Positions 1-8,650 of a stretch of DNA of 64,000 bases are shown here, one piece after another. Position 1 is the stretch's first letter. Each line of letters starts with the position of its first letter. A program made the translations under genes and the position numbers. The notes under the pieces were generated by a model, which saw only the letters and a list, made by a program, of their open reading frames with translations, was not told the origin of the DNA and did not search any database. This stretch comes from Neobacillus citreus (GTDB lineage Bacteria; Bacillota; Bacilli; Bacillales; Cytobacillaceae), in the NCBI RefSeq assembly GCF_018343545.2, contig NZ_JAGYPE020000006.1, positions 62,759 through 126,758 of the forward strand. The letters run 5' to 3'.

Positions 1-3000
1 AAGAGTAAACAGGTTTTTTCTGTGATGCTTTCTGCCATGTTATTGCTTGCACCGATGGGCGGCGGCATTTCGGCAACAGCAGCGAGTGCAGGCAGCGGAA
101 GCCAAACGGCAGCAACCGCAATAGAAAATGCCAATGCGCACAAAGATTTAGGACAAATAAAAAAAGCCATCAAAGAGATTCCTACAGTAAAAGAAATTCC
201 CTATGGGGAGGGAATGACCTTTCACAGCCAGCCTACTAACATCAGCCACCCATTCAGCTCCATGTACAGTTCAAGCGGCCATGTCGATATTTGGAACGAC
301 TACGGCTATGACGAAAAGGAATATTTCATGTCAGGTAAAGCCAATGTTTACAGCATCGACAACCAGGATGTTCCATACATCCAATCGTCCGGACATGATT
401 ATACAACAAGACTGTTAGTAAGATTTCCAAAGGACCCATCCAAATTCTCTGGCCGCGTTTATGTCGATATTTTAAACGCATCAAGCGGCGTCGATTTGGA
501 AGATACCTGGGGCCGAAGCTATGATTGGTATATGAAAGAAGGTCATGCCTACATCGGGATTACTTCCAAAACAGACACCATCAATGCTTTAAAAAATTTC
601 GACAGCAAGCGCTATGCGGACCTCAATTGGAAAGTAAACGGCCAGGATGAAAACGGCCTGATTTGGGACATGCTGTCGCAATTGGGCTCAAAGTTGCGCA
701 GTGACAGTGCTGGTGACATTCTTGGAGGACTGAAACCTCAATATGTCTATTTATCAGGACAAAGTCAATCAGGCATATACTTGAATACTTACATTACATT
801 ATTTGACGAATTACTTGAGAATTCCAATCATGGAAAACCATTGTTTAACGGGTATATGAATATCGTCGGGCCCGGAACGACCTATGTAAGCTCCGGTGGG
901 CCACAACCAAAAACGACTTACTCCAATACTGGTGTCCCTTATATGGTCATCATGTCCGAATTTGAACACAACTTCGCCAACCTTTCATCATTGCCGGGCA
1001 TGTCAGATAAAGCCGAGTACGAAAGAAAGCCGGACTCTTCTACAAAAAATAATAAATTCAGATTTTACGAGGTAGCCGGAGCTCCGCATACAGACCCGAC
1101 GCTCGACGTCATTCCATTTAGCGATGAGATTAAGCTTGGAAACGGAAAAGGAAGGCCGCCAAAGGAATATGACCCGGGCCATTATGAAAGCGACTTGAAT
1201 CTGCAAAGCTTTGTCAATGCGGTCCAGGAAAACATGCATAAGTGGGTAACCGAAGGAATTCCTGCCCCTTCTGCAGACGATAAATGGATTGATTTTTCGA
1301 AAAAAAATGAAGGCGGAAAAACCCTTTACACGACGAAAACGGATGAAAACGGCAATGCCTTGGGAGGAATTCGCGATCCGCGCATCGAGTATCCGGTTGC
1401 CACATATTTTGCAAGCCGAAACGGCCTTCCTTTTGAAACAAACGGAAGCATGGTGTTCTTCACTGCCGACAAAATAGCGAAACTGTACCCTGATTTTGAA
1501 AAAGATTACAAGAAGCCATTTTTAACACAAGCTAAGTATCTATTAGATCAAGGATATATTTTACAAGAAGGCTATGACAAACTCGTAAACTATGTAAATG
1601 AAAAGAAAGGCTTTGGCGGACCTGATGCGGATAAGATTAATGCGGTGGCCGATGCAAAGCCAAGCAAGATTGTCGAAAAACCATTTGACCCTGAACAGAT
1701 TGGCTTCCATACGGTGGAGCCGGATGTTGCGGTTCATCCCGAGCTGAGCCACCCTTATAACTCGATGCTGGATTCCGTTGGCGCTGTCGATATTTGGAAC
1801 GACTATCATTATACCGAAAAAGAATTCTTCCTTTCCGGTCAGGCTAATATTTATGAGCTAGGCAATGTCGAAGGTAACGATGTTCCGACTGTCAAGAGCG
1901 GGCCATATGATTACACGAACCGAATAATCGTGCGCATGCCGCAGGATATGAAGAATTTTTCCGGTGCGGTTTATATCGATATTCTCAACGCCTCCAATAA
2001 TTCTGATATGGAAGACACTTGGAGAAGAAGCTGGGAATACTTCATGCAAAATGGACACGGTTATATCGGAATAACGTCTAAAGACGTAAACGTTGCGGCA
2101 TTGAAAAAATTCGACCCTGCCCGTTATGCTGATATTGATTGGACAGCGGACAAGGCGGGGCAATACGAAAACGGGCTGTTCTGGGATATGCTGTCGCAGC
2201 TTGGGGTAGCCTTGAAGGATGACGAACAAAGCCGGCAAATCCTTGGCACGAAGCCTAATTTTGTGTTCCTTGGCGGGCAAAGCCAGTCCGGCATGTATGA
2301 AAATACGTATACCAACGTGTTCCAGCCATACTTATACAATGCTGAAAAGGATCAATACCTGTTTGATGGCTATTATAATTTGGTAGGCGCGATACCTGCC
2401 TCCATCCAGCCTTCGGGAGCGATCATGCCGTCGTTAACTGACAAGAATACTCCAAAAACCATTTTTAAGGCAATGGGTGTTCCGACAATGGTGGTCATGT
2501 CCCAGGCAGAATCGGGATTTAAGGAAGGTGCAGGGCTATTCCCTTCTTATAAAAATAAAAAAGATCAAAACAGCCAATATGATATCTTCAGACAATACGA
2601 AGTCGCCAACGCGCCTCACTCTGATGCGATCTCGCCGATCATTCAGAATAATGATGCACTGGTAAAAGCCGGGGTGGCACCGCGCAAGTACCCGGTAACC
2701 GATCTGCCAAATACGCTGAAAAGCAACCTGCACATCGATATGTTTGTAAGCGGCGCGCTCGATAACCTTTATGATTTTGCTGTAGCTAAAAAAGCGAACC
2801 CTGATGTGGATCCGAAGAAATACTTCCCGACTGCTGAGGATAAATGGCTGAAGGTCGACCCCGCTACAGGGAAATTTGCCAGGGATGCACACGGCAACGT
2901 CATTGGCGGACTCCGCCACCCATTGTCCGACAACCCGCTCGCAACCTATATGGTGAGAAGTGACTTCATGACCCTGTTCAGTGAGGGGAAGCTCGTCTCA

Positions 3001-3141
3001 CTATTCGGCTCAAAAGAAAACTGGGTTGAAAGAATGAACACTTCTGTTAACCACCTACTGGCACAGGACCTCATCCCGCAAACAGTCGCTGATTCGTATA
3101 AAAAAGCGATGCATGGGGACGGTTCTTTTGCTTCATGGTGA
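1..3141 (+). CDS. Secreted tandem alpha/beta-hydrolase domain protein (5' partial)
   Basis: The frame is open from base 1 and encodes a hydrophobic stretch (KSKQVFSVMLSAMLLLAP) ending near ATAASA, which reads as a signal peptide. The true start is therefore probably upstream of the window; the first in-window start is GTG at 22. The protein of about 1040 residues contains two similar halves (about residues 60-510 and 560-1030). Each has an HPxxSM...VDIWNDY...EKE(Y/F) motif and a nucleophile elbow GQSQSG (serine codons at 763 and 2281). This resembles the large secreted alpha/beta-hydrolase domain family (PF20091-like); that assignment is from memory of the family, and the substrate is unknown. 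The last residues (MHGDGSFAS) are coded by a 29-bp repeat, so the C-terminus looks altered by repeat insertion. Confidence 0.75.
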   Translation, partial: KSKQVFSVMLSAMLLLAPMGGGISATAASAGSGSQTAATAIENANAHKDLGQIKKAIKEIPTVKEIPYGEGMTFHSQPTNISHPFSSMYSSSGHVDIWNDYGYDEKEYFMSGKANVYSIDNQDVPYIQSSGHDYTTRLLVRFPKDPSKFSGRVYVDILNASSGVDLEDTWGRSYDWYMKEGHAYIGITSKTDTINALKNFDSKRYADLNWKVNGQDENGLIWDMLSQLGSKLRSDSAGDILGGLKPQYVYLSGQSQSGIYLNTYITLFDELLENSNHGKPLFNGYMNIVGPGTTYVSSGGPQPKTTYSNTGVPYMVIMSEFEHNFANLSSLPGMSDKAEYERKPDSSTKNNKFRFYEVAGAPHTDPTLDVIPFSDEIKLGNGKGRPPKEYDPGHYESDLNLQSFVNAVQENMHKWVTEGIPAPSADDKWIDFSKKNEGGKTLYTTKTDENGNALGGIRDPRIEYPVATYFASRNGLPFETNGSMVFFTADKIAKLYPDFEKDYKKPFLTQAKYLLDQGYILQEGYDKLVNYVNEKKGFGGPDADKINAVADAKPSKIVEKPFDPEQIGFHTVEPDVAVHPELSHPYNSMLDSVGAVDIWNDYHYTEKEFFLSGQANIYELGNVEGNDVPTVKSGPYDYTNRIIVRMPQDMKNFSGAVYIDILNASNNSDMEDTWRRSWEYFMQNGHGYIGITSKDVNVAALKKFDPARYADIDWTADKAGQYENGLFWDMLSQLGVALKDDEQSRQILGTKPNFVFLGGQSQSGMYENTYTNVFQPYLYNAEKDQYLFDGYYNLVGAIPASIQPSGAIMPSLTDKNTPKTIFKAMGVPTMVVMSQAESGFKEGAGLFPSYKNKKDQNSQYDIFRQYEVANAPHSDAISPIIQNNDALVKAGVAPRKYPVTDLPNTLKSNLHIDMFVSGALDNLYDFAVAKKANPDVDPKKYFPTAEDKWLKVDPATGKFARDAHGNVIGGLRHPLSDNPLATYMVRSDFMTLFSEGKLVSLFGSKENWVERMNTSVNHLLAQDLIPQTVADSYKKAMHGDGSFASW

Positions 3142-3172
3142 TGTGATGCATGGGGACGGTTCTCATGTCTCA
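3107..3172 (+). repeat. Two direct copies of the 29-bp GGGACGGTTCT element
   Basis: Copies lie at 3107-3135 and 3144-3172, both with the core GGGACGGTTCT in the direction of the upstream gene. The first is inside the coding frame of the hydrolase, and the second follows its stop codon. Confidence 0.9.
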
Positions 3173-3233
3173 AAATGGTTTATCCTGCTGATGTAGAAAA
3201 TAGGCATGGAAGAACGAAGTAGTTCCACCCATT

Positions 3234-3271
3234 AAGGCCCGACTAGCTCTTATCCGCTAGTCGGGCCTTTT
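3234..3271. terminator. Rho-independent terminator
   Basis: A perfect 12-bp stem (GGCCCGACTAGC / GCTAGTCGGGCC) with an 8-nt loop is followed by TTTT on the plus strand and by a short T-run on the minus strand. It probably serves the hydrolase gene and may also stop transcription from the minus-strand gene at 3387. Confidence 0.85.
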
Positions 3272-3304
3272 CATGCGTAAAGCTTCGTATTGCACATCTT
3301 AAAA

Positions 3305-3389
3305 TGATGCATGAGAACCGTCTCCACGCACCGCGCCCACACACCCAAAATGATGCACAAGAACCGTCCCCATGCCTCATCATGCCTCA
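3305..3389 (-). repeat. Two 29-bp elements plus an extra half arm
   Basis: Inverted-orientation copies lie at 3305-3333 (core variant with CCGTCTCC) and 3351-3379. An additional arm, ATGCCTCA, ends at 3389, and its TCA is the stop codon of the adjacent minus-strand gene. Confidence 0.85.
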
Positions 3390-4985
3390 CCCAATCTGCT
3401 GTTCCATTTCTTTTAGGATGTTTTCTAGGGTTACGACGATTCCTTTGTCATCTTTGTAGCAGATGTGGTTTGGGCGGAAGTGGACGGGGGAGTCTAATCC
3501 GGCCGCTGCGGCGATACGAAATAGTCCTTGTCGCAGTGTGACAAGGTAATTTACCACACGGTATTTCTTCTCATCTACTACGAGTGCATATTGCAGGTCA
3601 GGGTCCGTTGTGGCGACCCCCACCGGACAGGCGTTGGAATGACACTTTAGTGTTTGAATACAGCCGACGGTAATCATGAACCCGCGGGCAATGTTGACTA
3701 AATCCGCCCCCATCGCCAAGGCAATCGCAATCCGGTCTGGCGTGAACAGTTTCCCCGCAGCGATGATTTTCACGCGGTCACGCACCCCGTATTTTTTCAA
3801 AGTTAAGTCCAATATAGGAAGGGCGGATTTAATTGGCAGGCCGACACTATCAATTAACTCCTGATACGATGCCCCCGTTCCGCCCTCGCCGCCATCGACG
3901 GTAATGAAGTCCGGACCTTTTCCGGAGTCCTTCATATATTTGGCGAGTTCCTCCGCACTATCAGGACTGCCGATGACAATCTTCATACCAACCGGCTTCC
4001 CTGTATGCTCGCGAATTTTTTCAATAAAATCACACATCGACGCGATATCGCCAAATTGTTTAAAGCGATTCGGGCTGTCCACCGATTTATAGGGCTCGAC
4101 CTTACGAATGGCAGCGATTTCTGGATTGACCTTTTCTGCGTCAATATGCCCGCCGCGGGTCTTTGCCCCTTGCGCAAGCTTGATTTCAAAGGCCTTCACC
4201 TGCGGAATCTCACTTTTTCGCTTTAATTCGTCCCAATCCATTTCCCCATTTTCGTCGCGAACCCCGAACATGGCCGGGCCAATCTGCATAATGATGTCGG
4301 CGCCGCCCTCCAAATGATATGGGGACAAGCCGCCTTCGCCGGTATTCATCCAGGTCCCCTTCGCCAGAGCTAGGCCTTTGGAAAGCGCCGTAATGGCGTT
4401 TTTCCCCAATGCGCCGTAACTCATCGCTGACATGCCGATTAAGCTTTTGACAACGAAAGGGTGCCTGGTTTTGGGACCAATCACGACCGCATCATCATCA
4501 TGCAGCAAGTTGGCCAGCGCATCGTCATCCTCCCATTTTTCCTTCCGGTCCGTAAACAGCGGGTCATTTAGCAAAATATATTTTTTCGTCGTAACCATTG
4601 TTTCCTGGTCCATTTTGATTTCTTCGTTTAGTTTCGGGAACATAGAATTGCGGACAAAAAATCCCTCTTCATCAAAATCGCGTCTCGACCCGAAGCCCAC
4701 GACATCCCGCTTATACTTCGCGCTCCTGACAATGTGCTCATAATCATCCCGCGAAAAAGGCTTTCCTTCCGTATCGCTATTAAACCAATACTGCCGCATT
4801 TCCGGGCCAATTTTTTCAAAAAAATAACGAATCCGACCCAAGGCGGGATAATTCCGCAAAATCGAATGCTGCTTCTGATTCCGGTCGAAAATTAACAAAT
4901 ATCCAATAAAAACAACCACACCCAGCAGGATAAGCGCGATAAAAGCAAACTCAATAATCACTAATATATTGGCAATTTCCATCAT
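3387..4985 (-). CDS. FMN-binding glutamate synthase family protein (YerD-like)
   Basis: This resembles the large-subunit synthase domain of glutamate synthase, as a stand-alone protein with an N-terminal membrane segment (about residues 8-30). The FMN/2-oxoglutarate barrel shows MSAMSYGALG, NTGEGGLSPYH and VDGGEGGTGA, and the cysteine cluster CxxxxxCxxxxC (in CIQTLKCHSNACPVG) matches the 3Fe-4S ligands. There is no glutaminase domain and no small subunit nearby. B. subtilis YerD has the same architecture; the physiological reaction is not established. ATG at 4985 is chosen because AGGAG lies about 7 nt upstream; the frame extends to a TTG at 5003. The TGA stop lies in a repeat arm. Confidence 0.85.
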   Translation of the reverse strand: MMEIANILVIIEFAFIALILLGVVVFIGYLLIFDRNQKQHSILRNYPALGRIRYFFEKIGPEMRQYWFNSDTEGKPFSRDDYEHIVRSAKYKRDVVGFGSRRDFDEEGFFVRNSMFPKLNEEIKMDQETMVTTKKYILLNDPLFTDRKEKWEDDDALANLLHDDDAVVIGPKTRHPFVVKSLIGMSAMSYGALGKNAITALSKGLALAKGTWMNTGEGGLSPYHLEGGADIIMQIGPAMFGVRDENGEMDWDELKRKSEIPQVKAFEIKLAQGAKTRGGHIDAEKVNPEIAAIRKVEPYKSVDSPNRFKQFGDIASMCDFIEKIREHTGKPVGMKIVIGSPDSAEELAKYMKDSGKGPDFITVDGGEGGTGASYQELIDSVGLPIKSALPILDLTLKKYGVRDRVKIIAAGKLFTPDRIAIALAMGADLVNIARGFMITVGCIQTLKCHSNACPVGVATTDPDLQYALVVDEKKYRVVNYLVTLRQGLFRIAAAAGLDSPVHFRPNHICYKDDKGIVVTLENILKEMEQQIG

Positions 4986-5060
4986 TCCAAGGCTCCTATT
5001 CAAATCTAAAATGTAATATAGACTTAATATTCGCCGTTATTAGGAAATTTATGTAATAAA

Positions 5061-5327
5061 TGATGCATGGGGACGGTTCTTTTGCCTCAAAAATGGATGC
5101 TGGCAGGGAACATGGACAATTCTTATGCACTAAAATGGTGTACTCAGCTTTGAATTGCAGAACTCCTGGCTGAAATGATGCATGAGAACCGTCCCCGTGA
5201 TACAAGAATCTTTCTTTTCTAATAAGTTATAATAAACTCTAGCAATGCATAGGCAAAAAACATAGGGGCGGTTCTCCCACGCCAAAATTTAATAAGATTG
5301 AAGCATGAGAACCGTCCCTCCGCCTCA
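5061..5327. repeat. Cluster of four 29-bp elements
   Basis: Copies lie at 5061-5089 (+), 5176-5204 (-), 5256-5284 (+, degenerate, core GGGGCGGTTCT) and 5299-5327 (-). They fill most of the 358-bp gap between the divergent genes at 4985 and 5344. The remaining sequence is AT-rich and must hold both promoters, but I could not fix a convincing -35/-10 pair. Confidence 0.85.
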
Positions 5328-5343
5328 AGAAAGGAAGGTTTAG

Positions 5344-6096
5344 ATGATCAACAAGAATTCGATATCTGAAACTATTAAAGTAATGCAAAGTCATGTCTCT
5401 GTTCGTAAGTATACGGCGGACCTAATCCCAAATGAGCATTTGTCGGAAATCCTCAGGTCGGGGACTAGTGCGGCTTCCTCCCATTTTGTCCAAGCGTATT
5501 CGATCATTCGCATAACCGACAAAGACAAAAGGGATCAAATCGCTGACCTTGCCAAAAATCCTCATATTAAAGACGCTTCCGAATTTTTGTTATTTTGCGG
5601 TGATTTAAAACGCCTGGAAGCCGCCGGCCGGAAACACGGAATTGTGATTGAACATGACAATCTTGAGAATTTTATAGTTGCTACTATTGATACCGCCCTT
5701 ATTGCCCAGAATGTCATCACGGCCGCGGAGTCACTTGGTTATGGCGGCTGCTATATCGGCGGCGTACGGAATAATCCCGGCCCAATTAGTGAGCTAGTTG
5801 GTCTTCCAGACAAAGTGTTTCCACTATTCGGGCTATGCTTAGGCATTCCCGCCGAAAGGAACGAAGTAAAACCAAGACTTCCGTTAGATGCCATTCTCCA
5901 TGAAAATGTCTATAACCAGGAAAAATATGAAAGTTTACTCGATGAGTTCGATCAAACCATGAGTTCCTATTATCAGCAGCGTTCTACCAATAACAAAAAT
6001 ACCAACTGGACTGAATCCATGGCCCATTTTATGAAGGATAAGCGGAGGGCACATATGCGGGAGTTTATTGAGAGCAAAGGGTTCCATTTGGAATAA
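5344..6096 (+). CDS. NADPH-dependent flavin oxidoreductase (NfrA/nitroreductase family)
   Basis: This 250-residue protein belongs to the nitroreductase fold family that reduces flavins, nitro compounds or quinones with NADPH and bound FMN. The N-terminal SVRKYT motif (FMN phosphate contact), the HFVQAYSIIRI segment, GYGGCYIGGVRNNP, and the GLPDKVFPLFGLCLGIP motif are typical of the NfrA/NfsA/CrxE type. ATG at 5344 follows GGAAGG at a normal distance, directly after a repeat. It is a single gene with its own terminator, so probably monocistronic. Confidence 0.85.
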   Translation: MINKNSISETIKVMQSHVSVRKYTADLIPNEHLSEILRSGTSAASSHFVQAYSIIRITDKDKRDQIADLAKNPHIKDASEFLLFCGDLKRLEAAGRKHGIVIEHDNLENFIVATIDTALIAQNVITAAESLGYGGCYIGGVRNNPGPISELVGLPDKVFPLFGLCLGIPAERNEVKPRLPLDAILHENVYNQEKYESLLDEFDQTMSSYYQQRSTNNKNTNWTESMAHFMKDKRRAHMREFIESKGFHLE

Positions 6097-6147
6097 ATAG
6101 AGATTTGTATCCGGCGGCATTTTAGTGAAGCTGGATAATAAGGCAGA

Positions 6148-6185
6148 AATAGGGTTTGGCTTTTTAGCAGCCAAACCCTATTTTT
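6148..6185. terminator. Rho-independent terminator
   Basis: A 13-bp stem (ATAGGGTTTGGCT / AGCCAAACCCTAT) is followed by a T-run after the nitroreductase gene. A 29-bp repeat starts at its last base. Confidence 0.9.
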
Positions 6186-6213
6186 GATGCACGAGAACCG
6201 TCCCCATGCCTCA
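6185..6213 (-). repeat. 29-bp element supplying a stop codon
   Basis: Intact copy in minus orientation. Its terminal TCA (6211-6213) is the TGA stop of the minus-strand gene that follows. Confidence 0.9.
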
Positions 6214-7374
6214 TTCCATCGCCTCATTCACATACATGAGATGTCTGACAAACGCCTGGTTAAGCTTCCGAAAATGCTCTATCCTCAATTTTCCAAAGTA
6301 TTTTCTTTCCCATTCCTTTACGGTCTCCTCAACGATTGCGCGGCCTTTGAGTTCTATATATTCGGAAATGCTTTTGTTCTCAAGTTCTGACAATTTTAGA
6401 ACATACAGCTGCTGCAAAAAGAAATGATGATATCGTGTTACCGCCTCGTTAATGTCTTGCTTTCGTTTCTCTACTGCCCTATCCTTTGTTAAGACACCCA
6501 CCAAAACAGTGGCAAGAGCTGCAAAGATTGCAATAGGCGGAAACACGTTAAAAAGGGCGTATGTTAAAGTATGCCAGCCCATAGCAAGACCAACCGTGCC
6601 AAAAACGGCTGAGCCAATCCCCATTGCCAATACTTTTTCCGCATCCCCGTATTGGAAATTGATTTTTAAATTGGCCTTTGAAGTCTGGGTAAGAGAAAAC
6701 GCAGATATCCGTTTCATGTCCGGGACGTTGTCCGCAATCCGCTGCATCCAAGCGTCTTTATACCTTTTGACAGTTGCTTCAAAAATTTGCGTAACCTGAT
6801 TTGTTACCGTCTGATTACTCAAATGCTTCTCAAGCACCTTTTCCACAATCGATTTGGTGTCCACTAAATGCTGGTCAGCAATAACTTCTTTACCTTGAAG
6901 CTCCTTTGAAACCGAATTGATCTTATTAATCGCAAAATTATAAAGCTGGCCGCTTTTCTTTGTCGTGTCCCGAAGGCCGCTATACCAGGAACCATCCTGA
7001 TCAATCTCGTGATACATTTCCATCTTCTTTTCCTGAAAAAAACGGGTCATTTCCTGCTCAACTTCATTCATGAATTGGTTATAAATCTGCGGCATAAATT
7101 CAAGCAAGTTATTCTTCTTCATGGTCATTTCATCAGTTATATTTAAATACTGGCTGCTCTGAGCCTGTATATGTAATTGCTCCTTGATTAATCCAATATG
7201 CAGCTGGTCCGGTGTGTTGGCCTTAAGAATGAGTTCATGACTTTCCCTCACCGCTGCTCTCAAGGATTGTTCCATGTTCTCTCCCATTGCTGGGTCGACA
7301 CTTTTTATTTCTGTCAGACTCGGTTGAAACGCCTCTAATTCTAAGATTTCTTTTTTAAAAATAAAATCCAACAT
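6211..7374 (-). CDS. Coiled-coil protein with C-terminal membrane hairpin, unknown
   Basis: I do not recognise the family. About 387 residues: a long, charged, probably helical region (about 1-250), two hydrophobic segments (about 255-300, AMGIGSAVFGTVGLAMG and NVFPPIAIFAALATVLVG), then a charged helical tail. ATG at 7374 is preferred because AGGTGA precedes it; the frame also offers GTG at 7380, directly after the TAG of the upstream broken gene. The tight spacing implies one two-gene transcript. Helices around a membrane hairpin recall membrane-remodelling or pore proteins, but no GTPase or other enzyme motif is visible, so no function is assigned. The TGA stop belongs to a 29-bp element. 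Confidence 0.7.
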   Translation of the reverse strand: MLDFIFKKEILELEAFQPSLTEIKSVDPAMGENMEQSLRAAVRESHELILKANTPDQLHIGLIKEQLHIQAQSSQYLNITDEMTMKKNNLLEFMPQIYNQFMNEVEQEMTRFFQEKKMEMYHEIDQDGSWYSGLRDTTKKSGQLYNFAINKINSVSKELQGKEVIADQHLVDTKSIVEKVLEKHLSNQTVTNQVTQIFEATVKRYKDAWMQRIADNVPDMKRISAFSLTQTSKANLKINFQYGDAEKVLAMGIGSAVFGTVGLAMGWHTLTYALFNVFPPIAIFAALATVLVGVLTKDRAVEKRKQDINEAVTRYHHFFLQQLYVLKLSELENKSISEYIELKGRAIVEETVKEWERKYFGKLRIEHFRKLNQAFVRHLMYVNEAME

Positions 7375-7380
7375 AATCAC

Positions 7381-8453
7381 CTACCCTATTGATAAAGAGA
7401 CCTTTCGAAGAATGGAAGCTGTAGGCTTAATGAGCTCTTTAACCCTGGTAAACGTCTTTTCGGGATTTTCAAGAGCATAGTTGATGCTGATCAACGCGGC
7501 GACGGATGCCAAGCAAGCAATCCAAACGGGCGCTCCTACTAAACCTCCTACAAGCATCGCCCCACCTGATACAATCGCTCCCTTTCCCCCTTTAACTAAC
7601 GTTTCCTTTTTACTCTCGCTTTTTATAAGCGAATAGACCAGGCCTCCAGCAGCAACAGGAAAAAGAACTGGATTTCCACTAGCAATTGACGAAAGAATAT
7701 AGGCTCCCGAGAGTTTAGAAACTGCTGTTGGATCTTGCTTTTTCCCGACCAATAATGCGGACAATAAGCCAATTCCGCCGCCCAACAATTCCGGAGCATT
7801 AACTGTTAGGGCATCGGCTAGAAAGGGTTTGGAAATACCAAACGACTGGACAATCCCAGCAAGATTGTCCCATTGGTCAGACGTTAAGGAGAAAAAACGG
7901 AGGATTTAAACATGAAATTTATAATCCAACGCGACCGCTTAGTTCAAAGTGTCCAGGATGTAATGAAGGCTGTCACATCGAGAACAACCATTCCAATCTT
8001 AACGGGGATTAAAATCACCACAACGGACGAGGGAGTAACCTTAACTGGAAGTGATCCGGAGACAGAAGCAAGGTCTCTCAGCAAGTGCTCCCCCGCCTGT
8101 AAAAATTCCGTAAGAAACGAATCGTCCGCCTTTACGTCCTTTACAGCACGAAAGGCCCCCCAAACTGAATGCTGTCCATCCAGCAGATGGTGATAGGAAG
8201 AGCCTCCTACATGAGTAGAATTATAGACAGAGTCAATCGCTCTATCAAATTCATCGAAATTATGGTTAAATTGCTGAGCCAACCATTGGGCTAGCGAATG
8301 ACTGCCTGTAGCCAGTCCTGCATCCATCACCATGGGAATTCTCCCATCGCCCGATAAACCCCTTTGGATATTTTGTAATCTCTTCTCGTGTTCCATCATA
8401 GCCCTCATTTTCACTTGACTTTTAATAGGAATATTATACCGCCTAATTTCCAA
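7381..8453 (-). pseudogene. Unknown membrane-associated gene interrupted by a dnaN fragment
   Basis: Two minus-strand blocks read as one protein. 8453-8056 gives an N-terminal soluble part ending ...HLLRDLASVSG, with a distinctive YHHLLDGQHSVWGAF motif. About 7895-7381 resumes with FFSLTSDQWDNLAGIVQSFG, then a glycine-rich hydrophobic region (GGGIGLLSALLVG, LVGGLVGAPVWIACLASVAAL) and a basic tail. Between them lies about 160-170 bp of plus-strand dnaN sequence. The two blocks are in different frames, consistent with an insertion of length 2 modulo 3. The second block can still be read from TTG at 7788 as a 135-residue protein. The family is unknown; it forms a pair with the coiled-coil gene downstream. 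Confidence 0.75.
7895..8055 (+). pseudogene. dnaN: 5' fragment of dnaN (DNA polymerase III beta clamp)
   Basis: From ATG 7912 the frame reads MKFIIQRDRLVQSVQDV... to ...GIKITTTDEGVTLTGSD, matching the first 48 residues of Bacillus DnaN (B. subtilis starts MKFTIQKDRLVESVQDV). A typical leader, CGGAGGATTTAAAC, precedes it. After codon 48 (8053-8055) similarity stops abruptly and the sequence becomes the sense strand of the interrupted minus-strand gene. The full clamp has about 378 residues, so this copy cannot be functional; the true dnaN must be elsewhere. The left edge is uncertain (about 7886-7898). Confidence 0.85.
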
Positions 8454-8650
8454 TAACCAAGAAATCGGAAATGATTGGTTATCCCGAACTCTATCTACTA
8501 AAAATATTTATCATTAATTTATAACGGTTCTTTTAGACAAGTTGTTTAAAAGAACTCAAAGGTCGCTAAATAAGAGACAAATAGAGCAGGTCCCCTATGC
8601 CTTTTTATGTATAATCAAAATTAGATAATAAATTTTATGGAGTGTCAGGT

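Noticed and set aside
1858..2280. 140-codon minus-strand open frame inside the hydrolase gene
   Set aside because: Shadow of the second hydrolase domain; no RBS or family resemblance.
7912..8193. A 93-residue dnaN-like protein as a real gene
   Set aside because: Only the first 48 residues match DnaN; the rest is the antisense of the interrupted gene, so a product would be a non-functional fragment.
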